In this document: positions 6,082 through 6,462 of the stretch, in pieces
Layout of the letters: each line of letters starts with the position of its first letter
How positions within the stretch are numbered: position 1 is the stretch's first letter
NCBI GenBank assembly: GCA_903873045.1
Contig: CAIQND010000202.1
Location: 1 to 6,462 of the forward strand
Direction: 5' to 3'
Source: an uncultured Methylococcaceae bacterium
GTDB lineage: Bacteria > Pseudomonadota > Gammaproteobacteria > Methylococcales > Methylomonadaceae
Length of the DNA stretch: 6,462 nucleotides
Made by a program: the position numbers and the translations under genes
The notes under the pieces: model-generated
Told to the model about the DNA's origin: nothing
Database searches by the model: none
The model's input: only the letters and a program-made list of their open reading frames with translations

Positions 6082-6200
6082 GGGGACAGACCACGATTAA
6101 TTTCCAAAACTACGAACCTTTCTGTTTGTAATAAATCAATTTCGGTAACAATCAGTCCAGAATTGTCAGTGTCGGTTGAATTAATCATGGTCTGTCCCTA
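6082..6200. mobile_element. 119-bp MITE-like element, GGGACAGACC ends
   Basis: Inverted ends of 21-22 bp: GGGACAGACCACGATTAATT (from 6083) and its complement AATTAATCATGGTCTGTCCC (6179-6198) differ at one position. About 75 bases of non-coding A+T-rich sequence lie between. The ends belong to the GGGGACAGACC repeat class I associate with RAYT/Y1 transposase elements. This one has no transposase and would depend on a copy elsewhere. I see no clear target-site duplication. Confidence 0.7.
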
Positions 6201-6244
6201 TTACTTACATTTTACGAAAAGTAACTTTTGTTTACCCACTACGA

Positions 6245-6273
6245 TTCACATTGAACCATCAATATATTAATAT
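6245..6273 (+). promoter_or_regulatory. Possible promoter of hicA
   Basis: TTCACA (6245-6250) and TAATAT (6268-6273) are 17 bases apart. Transcription would start close to the ATG at 6283, giving an almost leaderless message, which fits the absence of a ribosome binding site. A perfect TATAAT also occurs at 6279-6284, but it overlaps the ATG and lacks a matching -35. Confidence 0.3.
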
Positions 6274-6282
6274 TCATATATA

Positions 6283-6462
6283 ATGCCAAAAAAATCAGAG
6301 AACTTATACAAGATTTGAAATGTGCCGGATTTTACGAAATTTCAGGCGGGGGCAAAGGGTCACATCGTAAATTTGTTCATAAAAAATACGCTGGCGCTGT
6401 AACTATTAGCGGAAAGATTGGTGAAGATGCCAAGACTTATCAAGAAAAGCAAGTAGAACAAG
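6283..6462 (+). CDS. HicA mRNA interferase toxin, frame-broken start, 3' cut off
   Basis: The frame running from 6288 to the window end reads KKIRELIQDL, AGFYEIS, GGGKGSHRKFVHKKY, AGAVTISGK, then KTYQEKQVEQ. This is a clear HicA, a double-stranded-RNA-binding-fold ribonuclease that cleaves mRNA. The catalytic histidine is in GSHRK (H28). The only sensible start, ATG CCA at 6283, is in another phase and meets TGA at 6316-6318 after 11 codons. One extra A in the seven-A run (6288-6294) would restore a standard MPKKIREL beginning. There is no in-frame ATG, GTG or TTG between the stop at 6252-6254 and the HicA body. The sequence A AAA AAA is also a canonical -1 slippery heptamer in the ATG phase. 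The gene runs off the window and a hicB antitoxin would be expected next. It could be phase-variable, slippage-expressed, inactive or a sequencing error. Confidence 0.8.

Overview
The window looks like an accessory region of a gammaproteobacterial chromosome. It resembles a methanotroph or sulfur-oxidiser relative (Methylococcales/Thiotrichales type). This is a tentative call. It rests on dispersed repeats of the types TGTAGGGGCGGGCTTTACGCC and GGGGACAGACC/GGGGTCAGACTC, which I associate with those genomes. No ribosomal or other marker gene is present.

Layout. Bases 1-1043 hold no gene I can support. They carry two families of short tandem repeats (21-bp units at 306-368, then 42/43-bp units at 432-615), a stem-loop, a 73-bp inverted-repeat element (746-818) and a plausible promoter (958-987). 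Bases 1044-1736 encode a 230-aa protein of unknown function, with a helical N-terminal half and a beta-rich, fibronectin-III-like C-terminal half. From about 1860 the DNA becomes visibly A+T-richer, and a five-gene same-strand cluster follows to 5836. Its genes encode: (1) a 127-aa protein resembling the Pepco domain that accompanies bacterial peptidase conflict genes; (2) a 388-aa CHAT (caspase-like) cysteine protease with an intact His/Cys dyad; (3) a 550-aa all-helical protein with three copies of a DUF2934-like motif; (4) a 160-aa protein with two transmembrane segments; (5) a 59-aa highly charged protein. Genes 1-2 and 2-3 are each separated by a single base, so they are almost certainly co-translated. 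Genes 3-4 are 71 bases apart, and genes 4-5 are 10 bases apart.

Interpretation (inference). The cluster has the architecture of an abortive-infection or conflict system. The Pepco-like and helical-repeat proteins would sense or scaffold, the CHAT protease would be the switch, and the two-TM protein would be a membrane effector. The small acidic protein could be an inhibitor or adaptor. The parts belong to known families or superfamilies, but I do not recognise this five-gene combination.

Downstream, 5837-6240 contains RAYT/REP-type repeat debris, including a 119-bp element with 21-22 bp inverted ends (6082-6200). The window ends inside a hicA toxin gene. Its ATG is separated from the rest of its frame by one missing base in a run of seven A residues, which points to phase variation, slippage, an assembly error or a dead gene.
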